Source: Streptomyces sp. YS415 (GTDB lineage Bacteria > Actinomycetota > Actinomycetes > Streptomycetales > Streptomycetaceae). From it: a stretch of DNA of 64,000 nt. Below are positions 26,440 to 34,791 of the stretch, piece by piece. The stretch spans positions 186,001 to 250,000 of the forward strand of contig NZ_JAMJFL010000005.1 in assembly GCF_023544665.1 (NCBI RefSeq). The letters are read 5' to 3'. The translations under genes and the position numbers were made by a program. Under the pieces are notes generated by a model. It saw only the letters and a program-made list of their open reading frames with translations, did not search any database and was not told the DNA's origin. Within the stretch, counting starts at the first letter, position 1. The number at the start of each line of letters is the position of its first letter.

Positions 26440-27801
26440 CTACATCCGGCTCAGCGACGCCACCGAGAACAGCACGTCCCTGATGGCCTCGCGGTCGCCC
26501 ACCTGCCCCGCTGCCGCCTCCGTCGGAGACACGTGGCCCGCGGCCAGGTGGCAGAACTCCACCCCGTCCAGCGCGACATGGGCCACCTCCCACTCGGTGG
26601 AGCCCACGGCCGCCGGGGAGTCCAGGGGGATCAGCCACTCGCCGCCCCCGGATCCCTCGATCTCCAGCCGGAGGCTCCGGCCGGGACCGCCGGCCAGGCC
26701 CAGGTGGCGGCCGTGCGGCGGGGCCGCCAGCCCCTCGCGGCGGCGTCCGGCCAGCGCGGCGGGCAGCATGCGGGCCGCGAGGTCGATCATGGCGTGGAGA
26801 TGGCGGGCCGAGGGCGGGGCGTAGGGGTAGTCCACGGCCTCCGCGATGTCCTCCGCGTGCACCCAGCACTCGAAGGCCCGGTCCAGCATCGCGTCGTGCA
26901 GGGGCAGCTCGAAGTCGCCGTAGGGGACCGGCATTGCGCCCGCCTGGCCGCCGGTGAAGGAGACCGTCCGGACCAGGTCGTGGCTCTGCTCCCGCCACGG
27001 CGCCCGGACCGAGCGGGTGGGCGGGAAGTGGGAGGCGCGCCAGTACGCCTCGGTGCGGGAGGACGGGGTGGGGCGCTCGGCCGGGATGTCGCCCAGCGGG
27101 TCGTCGAGGCCGAGGGCGACGGCGACCAGGCCGTCGACGCTCAGCAGATGGGCGATCACCCCGGCCACCGTCGTACGGCGGGTCGTCGCCTCGTCGGACC
27201 TGAACCACCGCAGCCGCACGGGCGCGTGCCACTCCGCGTCCCCGAAGTCCTGCAGCAGCGCGTCCAGACGCGCGGTCTCCGCGTCGTACGCCGCCGCCCA
27301 GCCCGGCACCGGAATGCGCGGCGGGCGGCGCTCCAGGCAGCTCGACAGGACCCGGGTGCGCAGGGCGGGGTCCAGGTCGAGGCTCTCGGAGGGGTGCAGC
27401 AGGCCCACGGCCTCGCGCAGCCGCAGCGCCTCGTCGGCGCAGGAGCCGCAGTCACCGAGGTGTTCCTCGACGGCGGTCGTCTCCTGCGTCGAGCACGCGG
27501 CCAGCGCCCACGCGCCGAGCAGCGACTTCAGCACCCGGTGCTCCAGGACCAGCGGCACCGGATCCAAGGCGGGCTCGGGCAGCGGCCTGCCGGTGTCCTC
27601 CACGGAGGCGCGGGGCAGCGGTATGCGCGGCGGCTGCTCAGGGCCGCCGCCCCGGTCTTCGTGACCCCGCTCGTCCTCGGGCTCGTGATCGGGCTCGGGC
27701 TTGTGGTCGGGCCCGTCGTTCGTCTCGTTCCCGGGGTCGTTCTTGAAGTCGCCCTCTTCCTCGTGCGCGTCGAACGGCTCGAACCGCTCCGGGTCGTTCA
27801 C
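26440..27801 (-). CDS. Zinc-finger anti-sigma factor fused to a mycothiol-dependent maleylpyruvate isomerase-like domain
   Basis: 453 residues. After an acidic, low-complexity first 90 residues comes a zf-HC2 anti-sigma segment, AVEEHLGDCGSCADEALRLREA (HxxxCxxC, near residue 115) preceded by a further Cys. From about 170 a DinB/MDMPI-type domain follows (AAYDAETARLDALLQDF, then VAGVIAHLLSVDG) with an MDMPI C-terminal region (FECWVHAEDIAEAVDYP). Its ATG overlaps the sigma-factor stop by 4 bp, so it is the cognate anti-sigma factor. The enzyme-like domain could sense mycothiol redox state; that is inference. No transmembrane segment, so a soluble anti-sigma factor. Confidence 0.82.
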   Translation of the reverse strand: MNDPERFEPFDAHEEEGDFKNDPGNETNDGPDHKPEPDHEPEDERGHEDRGGGPEQPPRIPLPRASVEDTGRPLPEPALDPVPLVLEHRVLKSLLGAWALAACSTQETTAVEEHLGDCGSCADEALRLREAVGLLHPSESLDLDPALRTRVLSSCLERRPPRIPVPGWAAAYDAETARLDALLQDFGDAEWHAPVRLRWFRSDEATTRRTTVAGVIAHLLSVDGLVAVALGLDDPLGDIPAERPTPSSRTEAYWRASHFPPTRSVRAPWREQSHDLVRTVSFTGGQAGAMPVPYGDFELPLHDAMLDRAFECWVHAEDIAEAVDYPYAPPSARHLHAMIDLAARMLPAALAGRRREGLAAPPHGRHLGLAGGPGRSLRLEIEGSGGGEWLIPLDSPAAVGSTEWEVAHVALDGVEFCHLAAGHVSPTEAAAGQVGDREAIRDVLFSVASLSRM

Positions 27802-28370
27802 ACCGCACCCCCGTATCCCGGCGGGGCGCCGGCGTCGTGGGCGGTGGAGAGCAGTTGCAGTCCGAGGCGGAGCCGGCGGCGGGCCTCGTCCTCGGTGACG
27901 CCGAGGTCGGTGGCGGTCTGGCGGTAGTCGCGGCGCTGGAAGTAGGCCAGCTCCAGCGCGGCGCGCAGCGGCACCGGCATGGCCTGGACGATGTAGTCGG
28001 CGCGGGCGGCGACGGAGGCGTGCCGCACCTTGCGCTCCAGGTCCTCGGTGGTGCCGTGGCCGCCCTGGGCCAGCGCTGCGGTCTCGGTGGCGCGCAGGCG
28101 CTGCACGGCGAGGCGGTGGGTGAGGGTGGCCACCCAGGAGCGCAGCGGGCCCTGCTTGGGGTCGTAGGCGTCGGGGTGCTCCCAGACGTGGGTGAAGACC
28201 TCGCGGGTGACGCTGTCGGCGGCGCGCTCGTCGGCGAGGACGGTGTGGGCCAGGCCGTGCACCAGGGAGGCGAAACGGTCGTAGAGCTCCCCGAGGGCGG
28301 CCGCCTCACCGCGTGCGAGCCGCTGCTGCATCTTGCGGTCCCAGCGGGGCGGTGCGTCCTTCTTCGCCAT
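27798..28370 (-). CDS. ECF RNA polymerase sigma factor
   Basis: 190 residues. Region 2 (ALGELYDRFASLVHGLAHTVLADERAADSVTREVFTHVWEHPDAYDP in segments) and region 4 (VPLRAALELAYFQRRDYRQTATDLGVTEDEARRRLRLGL) are both present, separated by a short linker. It is cotranscribed with the overlapping zinc anti-sigma gene downstream. It lies divergent from a STAS antagonist 308 bp away. Position suggests correspondence to SCO4409, recalled rather than checked. Likely autoregulated; no promoter consensus could be assigned. Confidence 0.9.
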   Translation of the reverse strand: MAKKDAPPRWDRKMQQRLARGEAAALGELYDRFASLVHGLAHTVLADERAADSVTREVFTHVWEHPDAYDPKQGPLRSWVATLTHRLAVQRLRATETAALAQGGHGTTEDLERKVRHASVAARADYIVQAMPVPLRAALELAYFQRRDYRQTATDLGVTEDEARRRLRLGLQLLSTAHDAGAPPGYGGAV

Positions 28371-28678
28371 GCGGCCCCCTCACCGTGCCTGTGCCCTGGT
28401 CAAGCCTGCTCCCACTGTCTCCTCGAATGTAGTCGGCACCTCTGACAGCGCACGCCCCTTTGTCGCAATGTGCGCCCCCCGATGGGCCCCGGGTGATAGT
28501 GGATCGTCGCCTACCCGGTCCGGTACTGATCGAACAAGACCGGAGATGACGGAAACAAGACTTTTCCGCTCTCTTTCTGTTTCTGGGCCGGTGTTTCAGG
28601 GCACAGCCGCTGGGCAGCCGCGCTGCATGGAAGCGTAGGGGCAGCTTCCGTTTGCGGGGGGTCCGGCGAGCGAAGGGC
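28371..28678. other. Divergent intergenic region, ECF sigma / STAS antagonist
   Basis: 308 bp with no supportable gene. It holds the sigma-operon promoter (minus) and the STAS promoter (plus). A T-rich stretch (CTCTCTTTCTGTTTCTG, near 28570) is unusual for the local composition. A candidate sigma-autoregulated GGAAAC-like motif lies near 28554 but lacks a paired -10. Confidence 0.4.
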
Positions 28679-29059
28679 ATGGCGGTGGCGTTCAAGGTGA
28701 CCTGCGGAGAGCAGGACGGCTGGGCTGTCCTGCGGGTGTCGGGCGAACTGGATCTGGTGACCTCCCCCGCGCTGCGTCAACGCGTGCACGACGAAGTGGC
28801 CGAGGGCCGGCACAGCCTGGTGCTCGATCTGTCCGAGGTCTTCTTCTGCGACTCCAGCGGTGTGGGCGTGCTCATCGCCTCCCGCCGACTCGTCCGCTCC
28901 TGCCGGGGCCGGCTGCGCCTGATACTGCCCGCGCAGGGCGCGGTGGAGGGCTCCCACGTCAACCGCGTCCTCGGGGCGCTCGGTGTCCGCCGCCTCTTCG
29001 AGGTCCACCCCGACGTGGACTCGGCCACCGCCGACGAGTCGGGGCCGCTGTCGGCGTAG
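28679..29059 (+). CDS. Anti-sigma factor antagonist (STAS domain)
   Basis: 126 residues; ATG at 28679, or GTG at 28685 with better spacing to AAGGG. A complete STAS domain: WAVLRVSGELDLVTSPALRQRVHDEVA, SLVLDLSEVFFCDSSGVGVLIASRRL (phosphorylatable Ser in DSSG near residue 58), ending VHPDVDSA. Unphosphorylated STAS antagonists bind a HATPase anti-sigma kinase and free a sigma factor of the SigB/WhiG class. The cognate kinase is not adjacent; the HATPase protein at 33832 is a candidate within 5 kb. Confidence 0.88.
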   Translation: MAVAFKVTCGEQDGWAVLRVSGELDLVTSPALRQRVHDEVAEGRHSLVLDLSEVFFCDSSGVGVLIASRRLVRSCRGRLRLILPAQGAVEGSHVNRVLGALGVRRLFEVHPDVDSATADESGPLSA

Positions 29060-29209
29060 CTCCTCGCACTGCCACGCCGTTGTCCCGAAATTCCCCCGGT
29101 CTTGGCACATCCGTCGCTTTCCCGCTCCCGGACGGCCCCTGACGTCGTACGCTCCCTGGGAAAGCCGGGGCCCCGCGCCCCCCGTGACGTAAAGGCGGCA
29201 CGAAAAGAC

Positions 29210-29722
29210 ATGGTCAGCAGCGAGTACGAGGGCAAGATCGCCGCCCGCTTCGCCACCTTCGACCAGGACGGCAACGGCTACATCGACCGTGCGGACTTCA
29301 GCGCGGCGGCCAAGGCGCTGCTCGCCGAGTTCGGTACGGCGGCCCGGTCCGACAAGGGTCAGGCGCTGTACAGCGGCGCCGAGGCGTTCTGGCAGGGCAT
29401 GGCGGGAATAGCGGACCGGGACGGCGACCAGCGCATCACCCGGGGCGAGTTCGTGGACGGCGCGGTCAAGCGGCTGCGCGACAACCCCGAGGGATTCGCC
29501 GAGATCGCCCGCCCCTTCCTGCACGCGGCCCTCGCCGTGGCCGACACGGACGGCGACGGAGCGGCCACCGTCGCGGACGCCGCGCGCGTACTGACCGCCC
29601 TCGGGGTGGACGCGGACACCGCGAAGGCCGCGGCCGCCACCCTCGACGCGGACCGCGACGGCCGGGTGGAGGAGTCCGAGGTCGTGACCGCCTTCGCCCG
29701 CTACTTCACCGTCCCCGAGTAG
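29210..29722 (+). CDS. Four-EF-hand calcium-binding protein (calerythrin-like)
   Basis: 170 residues with four 12-residue EF-hand loops: DQDGNGYIDRAD (18-29), DRDGDQRITRGE (near 66), DTDGDGAATVAD (near 109) and DADRDGRVEESE (near 143). The third loop departs from the consensus at position 12 (Asp for Glu), so it may bind weakly. Length and layout match calerythrin-type Ca buffers/sensors of actinomycetes; cytoplasmic. ATG follows GGCGGCACGAAAAGAC, a weak ribosome site. Its last 22 bp overlap the convergent ligase gene. Confidence 0.88.
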   Translation: MVSSEYEGKIAARFATFDQDGNGYIDRADFSAAAKALLAEFGTAARSDKGQALYSGAEAFWQGMAGIADRDGDQRITRGEFVDGAVKRLRDNPEGFAEIARPFLHAALAVADTDGDGAATVADAARVLTALGVDADTAKAAAATLDADRDGRVEESEVVTAFARYFTVPE

Positions 29723-31209
29723 CGCTCCCGCAGCTTGTACTTGAGCACCTTGCGCAGGGTGTCGTTGCGCGGAAGGGCGTCCACCACCTCCAGTTGCTCC
29801 GGCAGCTTGTGCACGGCCAGCCCTTCCGCGCGCAGATACGCCGTGACCTGCGCCAGGCTCAACTCGTCGGCCCCCGGCGGCTGTTCGACCACGGCGCACA
29901 CGCGCTCCCCGCGCTCGGCGTCCGGCAGCCCGATGACGGCCGCGTCCGCGACCGCCGGATGCCGGTGCAGCAGGTCCTCGATCTCCCGCGCCGAGATGTT
30001 CTCGCCCTTGCGGATGATCACGTCCTTCAGCCGCCCGGTGAGCACCAGATGCCCGGTGCCGGTGAGCCGCCCCAGGTCGCCGGTGCGCAGGAAGCCGTCC
30101 TCGTCGAAGGCGCGCGCGGTCTGGTCCGGGTCGAGATAGCCCCGGCACACCGCTTCCCCGCGCAGCCGCACCTCCCCGTCCACGACCCGGATCTCCATCC
30201 CCTCGGGCGGCCGTCCCTCCGTGCCGGCGAGCAGTTCCGGGTCGTCGTCCGGGTCGCCCATCGTGATCATCGGCACCTCGGTCATGCCGTACCCGTGGGT
30301 CAGCTGCACGCCCATCTCCCGCACCACCGCGTGGTACAGCTCCGGCGGCTTCGGCGCCCCGCCGCCCGCCAGCAGGCGCAGCGTCGGAACCACTTTGGTG
30401 CCGGGCCGTTTGCGCTGCTCCGTCAGGAACATCGAGTAGAACGCCGTGGAACCGCCGGCCATCGTCACGCCGTGCCGCCGGTACTCCGCGAGCGCGTCCG
30501 GCAGCGCGAACTGCTCGAACAGCACGGCCGGGAAGCCGTACAGCAGCAGCATCACCAGGTAGTCCGGGCCGCCTATGTGGGCGTAAGGGAAGGCGATCGA
30601 GCCGACGTCGGCGCCGGTCGGGCGCAGGGCGTGGGCGAGGCAGGAGCCGCCGGCGATCAGCGAACGGTCGGTGTGCAGCACGCCCTTGGGGTCGGAGGTG
30701 GTCCCGGAGGTCCAGTAGATCCAGCGCACGGAGGTGCCCTCGGCCGGCGGGGCGGGCAGCCCCCGGGGATCGCCGTCCGGGAGCCGGTCGTACGCCTCGA
30801 GGACGCCCTTCGCGCCGAGCCGCCGCACCATCGCCGTGTGGTCGAAGCCGCGCCAGGTGCCCGGTACGGCGACGTACTCGGCCCTGGACTCGCGCAGGGC
30901 GAAGCCGACCTCACGGTCCCGGTAGAAGGGGATGACCGGGGACTGCACGGCGCCGAGGCGGGCCAGGGCGAGGGAGAGCAGGACCGTCTCGATCCGGGTG
31001 GGCAGTTGCCAGGCGACGACCGTGCCGGGGCGCACCCCCAGGTCGTGCAGGCCCGCCGCCACCCGCTCGGCACGCGCGCGCAGCTCGCCGAAGCTCACGG
31101 AGCGGTCCCCCTGGAGGAGGACGGGCCGGTCCGGGGTGCGGGCGGCGCGGTGGACGAGCAGCTCCCACAGGGTCCGGGCGGAGCTCAGGTCGGGTGCGGT
31201 GTCGGTCAC
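29701..31209 (-). CDS. AMP-forming acyl-CoA synthetase (FadD-like)
   Basis: 502 residues from GTG at 31209 (TDTAPDLSSARTLWELLVHRA). Motifs: YWTSGTTSDPKGVLHT near residue 165, HGYGMTEVPMITMGD near 300, GFLRTGDLGRL near 395, GRLKDVIIRKGENISAREIEDLL near 415, and the C-terminal NDTLRKVLKYKLRE, whose lysine is the adenylation residue. It activates a carboxylic acid to its CoA ester. It is divergent from an acyl-CoA dehydrogenase pair, with one palindromic operator for each side between them. The class resembles cyclohexanecarboxylate and steroid-acid ligases; substrate unknown. Confidence 0.88.
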   Translation of the reverse strand: MTDTAPDLSSARTLWELLVHRAARTPDRPVLLQGDRSVSFGELRARAERVAAGLHDLGVRPGTVVAWQLPTRIETVLLSLALARLGAVQSPVIPFYRDREVGFALRESRAEYVAVPGTWRGFDHTAMVRRLGAKGVLEAYDRLPDGDPRGLPAPPAEGTSVRWIYWTSGTTSDPKGVLHTDRSLIAGGSCLAHALRPTGADVGSIAFPYAHIGGPDYLVMLLLYGFPAVLFEQFALPDALAEYRRHGVTMAGGSTAFYSMFLTEQRKRPGTKVVPTLRLLAGGGAPKPPELYHAVVREMGVQLTHGYGMTEVPMITMGDPDDDPELLAGTEGRPPEGMEIRVVDGEVRLRGEAVCRGYLDPDQTARAFDEDGFLRTGDLGRLTGTGHLVLTGRLKDVIIRKGENISAREIEDLLHRHPAVADAAVIGLPDAERGERVCAVVEQPPGADELSLAQVTAYLRAEGLAVHKLPEQLEVVDALPRNDTLRKVLKYKLRERYSGTVK

Positions 31210-31226
31210 GGCGGCGACCCCCTTTG

Positions 31227-31241
31227 CTGACGATGCGTCAG
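31227..31241. promoter_or_regulatory. CTGACG-N3-CGTCAG operator, site A (perfect)
   Basis: Perfect 6-bp arms around ATG, 17 bp upstream of the ligase GTG (minus strand). It is one of ten sites of the shared palindrome. Confidence 0.75.
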
Positions 31242-31302
31242 ATAGTGGGCAGAGCGTAGGGCGCCCCGCCTTGTCGGTCCAGGGGTGCGGGGCTAGCCTG
31301 AG

Positions 31303-31317
31303 CTGACGGACCGTCAG
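31303..31317. promoter_or_regulatory. CTGACG-N3-CGTCAG operator, site B (perfect)
   Basis: Perfect arms around GAC, 15 bp upstream of the acyl-CoA dehydrogenase ATG at 31333. It pairs with site A to serve both divergent genes. Confidence 0.78.
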
Positions 31318-31332
31318 ATAGGGGCTCGCCGG

Positions 31333-32463
31333 ATGGACCTCACGTACACGCCCGAGGAGGAGGAGTTCCGGGCGCGCCTGAGGCGGTGGCTCGGCGAGGT
31401 GCTGCCGAAGCTGCCCCCCGTGCCCGCCCCCTCCGACTGGCCCGGCCGGCGCGCCTACGACCTCGACTGGCAGCGCATGCTCCACGACGCCGGGTACGCC
31501 GATGTCCACTGGGACGCCTCCCCGACCACCCGGCTCATCTACCTGGAGGAGACAGAGCTTGCGGGCGCCCCCTACGTCGGCGCCAACTTCGTCGGACTGC
31601 TCCACGCCGGCCCCACCATCGCCGCCGAGGGCACCTCGGAGCAGCGGGCGCGCTGGCTGCCGCCGATCCTGCGCGGGGAGGAGGTCTGGTGCCAGGGCTT
31701 CAGCGAACCCGGCGCCGGATCCGACCTCGCGGCGCTGCGCACGCGCGCGTGGCGCGACGGCGACGCCTATGTGGTCACCGGGTCCAAGATCTGGACCTCC
31801 CACGCCGAAGTCGCCGACTGGTGCGAGCTGTTGGTGCGCACCGACCCAAAGGCGCCCAAGCACCGGGGCATCACCTGGCTCGCCCTGCGCATGGACGCGC
31901 CCGGCGTGACCGTACGGCCGCTGCGCACCCTCGCCGGGTCCACCGAGTTCGCCGAGGTCTTCCTCGACGAGGTACGGCTGCCGGTCGCGCACCGGGTCGG
32001 CGCGGAGAACGACGGCTGGCGCGTCACGATGGTCACCCTGTCCTTCGAGCGCGGCACGGCCTTCGTGGGCGAGGTGGTGGCCTGCCGCCGCGTCCTGCGC
32101 GAACTGGCCGCCCGGGCCCGCGGGAACGGCCGCTGGGACGACCCGGCGCTGCGGCGCAGACTCGGCCGCCTGAACGCCGAGTTCCGCGCGCTGTGGCGGC
32201 TGACGCAGTGGAACGTGAGCGAGGCATCGGCGAGCGGGGTGCCGGGTGTCGGCGGTTCGGTTTTCAAACTGAGGTACTCGCACGCCCGCCAGGAGCTCTA
32301 CGACGCCGCCGCCGACGTCCTCGGACCCGACGCCCTCGACCTCGACCGGCCCTGGGTCCTCGACCGGCTCTCGTCGCTGTCGTACACCATCGCGGCCGGT
32401 ACCTCGCAGATCCAGCGGAACATCGTGGCCGAGCGGATCCTGGGGCTGCCGAAGGGGCGGTGA
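31333..32463 (+). CDS. Acyl-CoA dehydrogenase, FAD-binding (alpha-type) subunit
   Basis: 376 residues. N-terminal helical domain (YTPEEEEFRARLRRWLGEVLPKLP), FAD/substrate segment WCQGFSEPGAGSDLAALRTRA near 120, and C-terminal YTIAAGTSQIQRNIVAERILGLPKGR, the FAD-contacting tail of alpha-type subunits. This layout resembles the FadE26/FadE28 partners of actinobacterial heterotetrameric steroid-side-chain dehydrogenases, where alpha pairs with a degenerate beta subunit. The downstream gene starts 2 bp after its stop and is such a partner. Confidence 0.88.
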   Translation: MDLTYTPEEEEFRARLRRWLGEVLPKLPPVPAPSDWPGRRAYDLDWQRMLHDAGYADVHWDASPTTRLIYLEETELAGAPYVGANFVGLLHAGPTIAAEGTSEQRARWLPPILRGEEVWCQGFSEPGAGSDLAALRTRAWRDGDAYVVTGSKIWTSHAEVADWCELLVRTDPKAPKHRGITWLALRMDAPGVTVRPLRTLAGSTEFAEVFLDEVRLPVAHRVGAENDGWRVTMVTLSFERGTAFVGEVVACRRVLRELAARARGNGRWDDPALRRRLGRLNAEFRALWRLTQWNVSEASASGVPGVGGSVFKLRYSHARQELYDAAADVLGPDALDLDRPWVLDRLSSLSYTIAAGTSQIQRNIVAERILGLPKGR

Positions 32464-32465
32464 GC

Positions 32466-33329
32466 ATGCGTTTCCAACTGACCGAGGACCAGCAGGCGTT
32501 GCGGGCGGGGGTACGGGAACTGCTGGACCGGCGGTTCGGCGCCTGGGCGCTGCGGGCGGCGGCGGCCGAGCCCGTACTGGACCGGGCGCTGTGGCGGGAG
32601 CTGGGGAAAGCGGGGTTCTTCGCCCTGCGGGTGGCCGAGGCGGACGGCGGGGTCGGACTCGGGATGCCGGAGGCGGTGTTGGCGTTCGAGGAGGCGGGGC
32701 GGGCGCTGCTGCCGGGGCCGTTGACCGCCACGCATCTCGCGGCGGGCTCGGTGCCGGGGGCGGCCGGCGGGGAGGTGGTCGTGACGGCCGTGGACGGCCC
32801 CCTCGTGGAGTGGCTGGCGGGGGCCGACGTGGTCCTCGGCGATGCGGCGGGGGCCGTGCCCCTGCGGTCCGTGGACCCGCTGACGCCGCTCCACCGGGTG
32901 CCCGTACCGCGGGGGACGGAACCCCGCGCCGTCCTGCTCACCGCCGCCGAGCAACTGGGCACCGCCACGCGCGTGTGCGAGCTCGCCGCGCAACACGCCC
33001 GGACCCGGGAACAGTTCGGACGGCCGGTCGGCGCCTTCCAGGCGGTGCAGCATCTGTGCGCCGACATGCTGGTGCGGGCGGAGACGGCCCGTGCCGCCGT
33101 CTACGCGGCCGCCGTGACCGAGGACCCCGCCGACATCGCCGCGGCCCGGCTGCTGGCCGACGAGGCCGCCGTACGCGGCGCCCGCGACTGCCTCCAGGTG
33201 CACGGCGGAATGGGCTTCACCTGGGAGTGCGAGGTCCATCTGCATCTCAAGCGGGCGTGGGTGCGGGCTCAGCGTGCCGGTGGCGGAACGGAGAGTGAGG
33301 AAATGCTCGCCGCCGATCTGCTCGCATGA
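32466..33329 (+). CDS. Short acyl-CoA dehydrogenase, beta-type partner subunit
   Basis: 287 residues, against 350-390 for the family. The N-terminal helical domain (TEDQQALRAGVRELLDRRFGAW) and the C-terminal domain (HARTREQFGRPVGAFQAVQHLCADMLV, then LQVHGGMGFTWECEVHLHLKRAW) are intact. The middle beta domain is cut to a short Val/Ala-rich stretch and lacks the FAD-binding GSD segment. It is most likely the non-FAD half of an alpha2beta2 enzyme with the preceding gene, in the manner of FadE27/FadE29. It starts 2 bp downstream of its partner. Confidence 0.83.
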   Translation: MRFQLTEDQQALRAGVRELLDRRFGAWALRAAAAEPVLDRALWRELGKAGFFALRVAEADGGVGLGMPEAVLAFEEAGRALLPGPLTATHLAAGSVPGAAGGEVVVTAVDGPLVEWLAGADVVLGDAAGAVPLRSVDPLTPLHRVPVPRGTEPRAVLLTAAEQLGTATRVCELAAQHARTREQFGRPVGAFQAVQHLCADMLVRAETARAAVYAAAVTEDPADIAAARLLADEAAVRGARDCLQVHGGMGFTWECEVHLHLKRAWVRAQRAGGGTESEEMLAADLLA

Positions 33330-33831
33330 AAAGCCAAAAGCGTGCCGGCCTGCGGATCCGATAATGCGGCGGCCATAGGTGTCGCGGATTGTGGCGTACC
33401 GGAACTACGGAGCGTTGATATCGGGTTGTGTCCGATGTGTGACTCGTCACGGCCCGGAGTCGCCGTCGTGCTCCGGTACCTTGTGTGGGATGCGAGTGGT
33501 TCCGAGAACGAGCCATGCCGGAGTTGCCCTTGAGGCGGCTCCGGATCCGGCGGTGCGCGCCGGTTCTCGCAGGGCGGGCGCGGTTTTGTCCCCCGCCTGT
33601 TCGACTCCCCGTCAGGAGCGTCGCACAGTATCCCGCAGGGGTACTCCTTCGCGCTGGAATATGCCCGAAGCGCTTGTTGGGGTGACTGTACGTCAACCAT
33701 GCTTTCCCGTAAGGGATTCACGTTCCGTGACCCTGGCTCCGGCCATTGTTCTGGTCATGCAAAAAATGGCTACGATCGTGGCCCTCGTGAAGCGCGGGGC
33801 TATGAGTCCGCCGGTTCGGATGGTGTGAGCG
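33330..33831. other. 500-bp gene-poor intergenic region
   Basis: No ORF here has family features; a 149-codon frame (33379-33828) is unsupported. AT content is higher than nearby coding sequence (for example GCAAAAAATGGC near 33758), suggesting promoter DNA for the HATPase gene. A conserved peptide or small RNA cannot be excluded. Confidence 0.45.
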
Positions 33832-34308
33832 GTGCAGGTGCTTCAAGTGCAGCTGGAGATCCGGCCCGACCCCGCTGAAGTGGGGCGAGCCCGGAGGTGG
33901 GCCCGCTCGCGGCTCGCCGGATCCGGGATAGGGGTCGACGAGTCGCTGTCGGAGACCCTGATCCTGCTCGTGTCCGAACTGGTCACCAACGCCGTGGTGC
34001 ACACCGGCTGTCCGGCCGTGCTACGGCTGTTCCTGCCCGGGGTGGCGACCGGCGCGGAGTCGGTCACCGTACGCCTGGAAGTGGTGGACGCGAGCGGCCG
34101 GGCCCCGGTGCCGCGTTGCGCGGGCGGCGGCGAGACGGGCGGGCGCGGCCTCGCGCTCGTCGACGGTCTCGCGGACCGCTGGGGCTGGATGCCCGAGGGG
34201 CCCGGCAAGCGGATCTGGTGCGAACTGGACCAGTGCGCCCAGGGGCGCGAGCCGGTCGTGACCTACGGCGGCGGGGCCTATGAAGGGCTGGCCTTCGAGG
34301 CGGTCTGA
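33832..34308 (+). CDS. HATPase-domain anti-sigma/ATP-binding regulatory protein (RsbW-like)
   Basis: 158 residues from GTG. A GHKL/HATPase_c fold: N-box LLVSELVTNAVVHTG near residue 45, G1-like VVDASGRAPVP near 85, and G2-like GGRGLALVDGLADRWGW near 105, followed by a C-terminal tail. Streptomyces has dozens of these; they act as serine kinases/anti-sigma factors for STAS antagonists. The STAS gene at 28679 is a possible partner. No sigma gene is adjacent. Confidence 0.85.
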   Translation: MQVLQVQLEIRPDPAEVGRARRWARSRLAGSGIGVDESLSETLILLVSELVTNAVVHTGCPAVLRLFLPGVATGAESVTVRLEVVDASGRAPVPRCAGGGETGGRGLALVDGLADRWGWMPEGPGKRIWCELDQCAQGREPVVTYGGGAYEGLAFEAV

Positions 34309-34791
34309 GGGTGAGCCCGCGGAGTCGGTGCGCGGGCGTCCGCGGAGTGGGCGGAGGCGGTCCGAGGTGTCCGCGGCGTGGGCGGGGCGGTTCGAGGCGT
34401 CCGCGGAGCAAGTGGGGGCGGTGTGCGGGGCGTCCGCGGAGTATGCGGCAGCCGTCGGTCCGGACCCGGCCGGATCGCTTGCGCCGGACGCGGTGCGGTG
34501 CGCCGGGACATGCTTCCACATGCGCCCGTCACATAGGGGACGTACATCATAAATCCCCGAGCAGGTGTTGACGAAGCGTGTCCGTTTGATCACGCTTGTG
34601 GTCAGCGATTCGCCGTGAGGGGACGACGAGGGTTCCGGTGACGGGAGCCCTCGACGAGTGTGGGTCGTGATTCGGCGTCGGCTCCCTCAGGATCCGAGGG
34701 GCAGCCGGGGCGGGAGCGCCGGAGTCGGATGGCGGTGCGCGCTGCCGTGCTCGGGGCGGGCAGATCGCGCGCCGCCAGCCGCACTTCAGGC
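34309..34791. repeat. Gene-free region with GC-rich imperfect repeats (34335-34450)
   Basis: Four copies of a GTCCGCGG(A/C)G core at roughly 31-33-bp intervals (starting near 34338, 34369, 34399 and 34432) make an imperfect tandem array just past the HATPase gene. The rest of the 483 bp, including an AT-richer stretch near 34540-34600, has no supportable ORF. It presumably contains the 3' flank of the convergent cyclase gene. Confidence 0.5.

Noticed and set aside
26440-26600. Hairpin-arm match inside the anti-sigma coding region
   Set aside because: Only the intergenic copy (26346-26393) is paired; no further arm was found here.
33379-33828. 149-codon frame before the HATPase gene
   Set aside because: No family resemblance, no convincing ribosome-binding site, and it crosses AT-richer promoter-like DNA.
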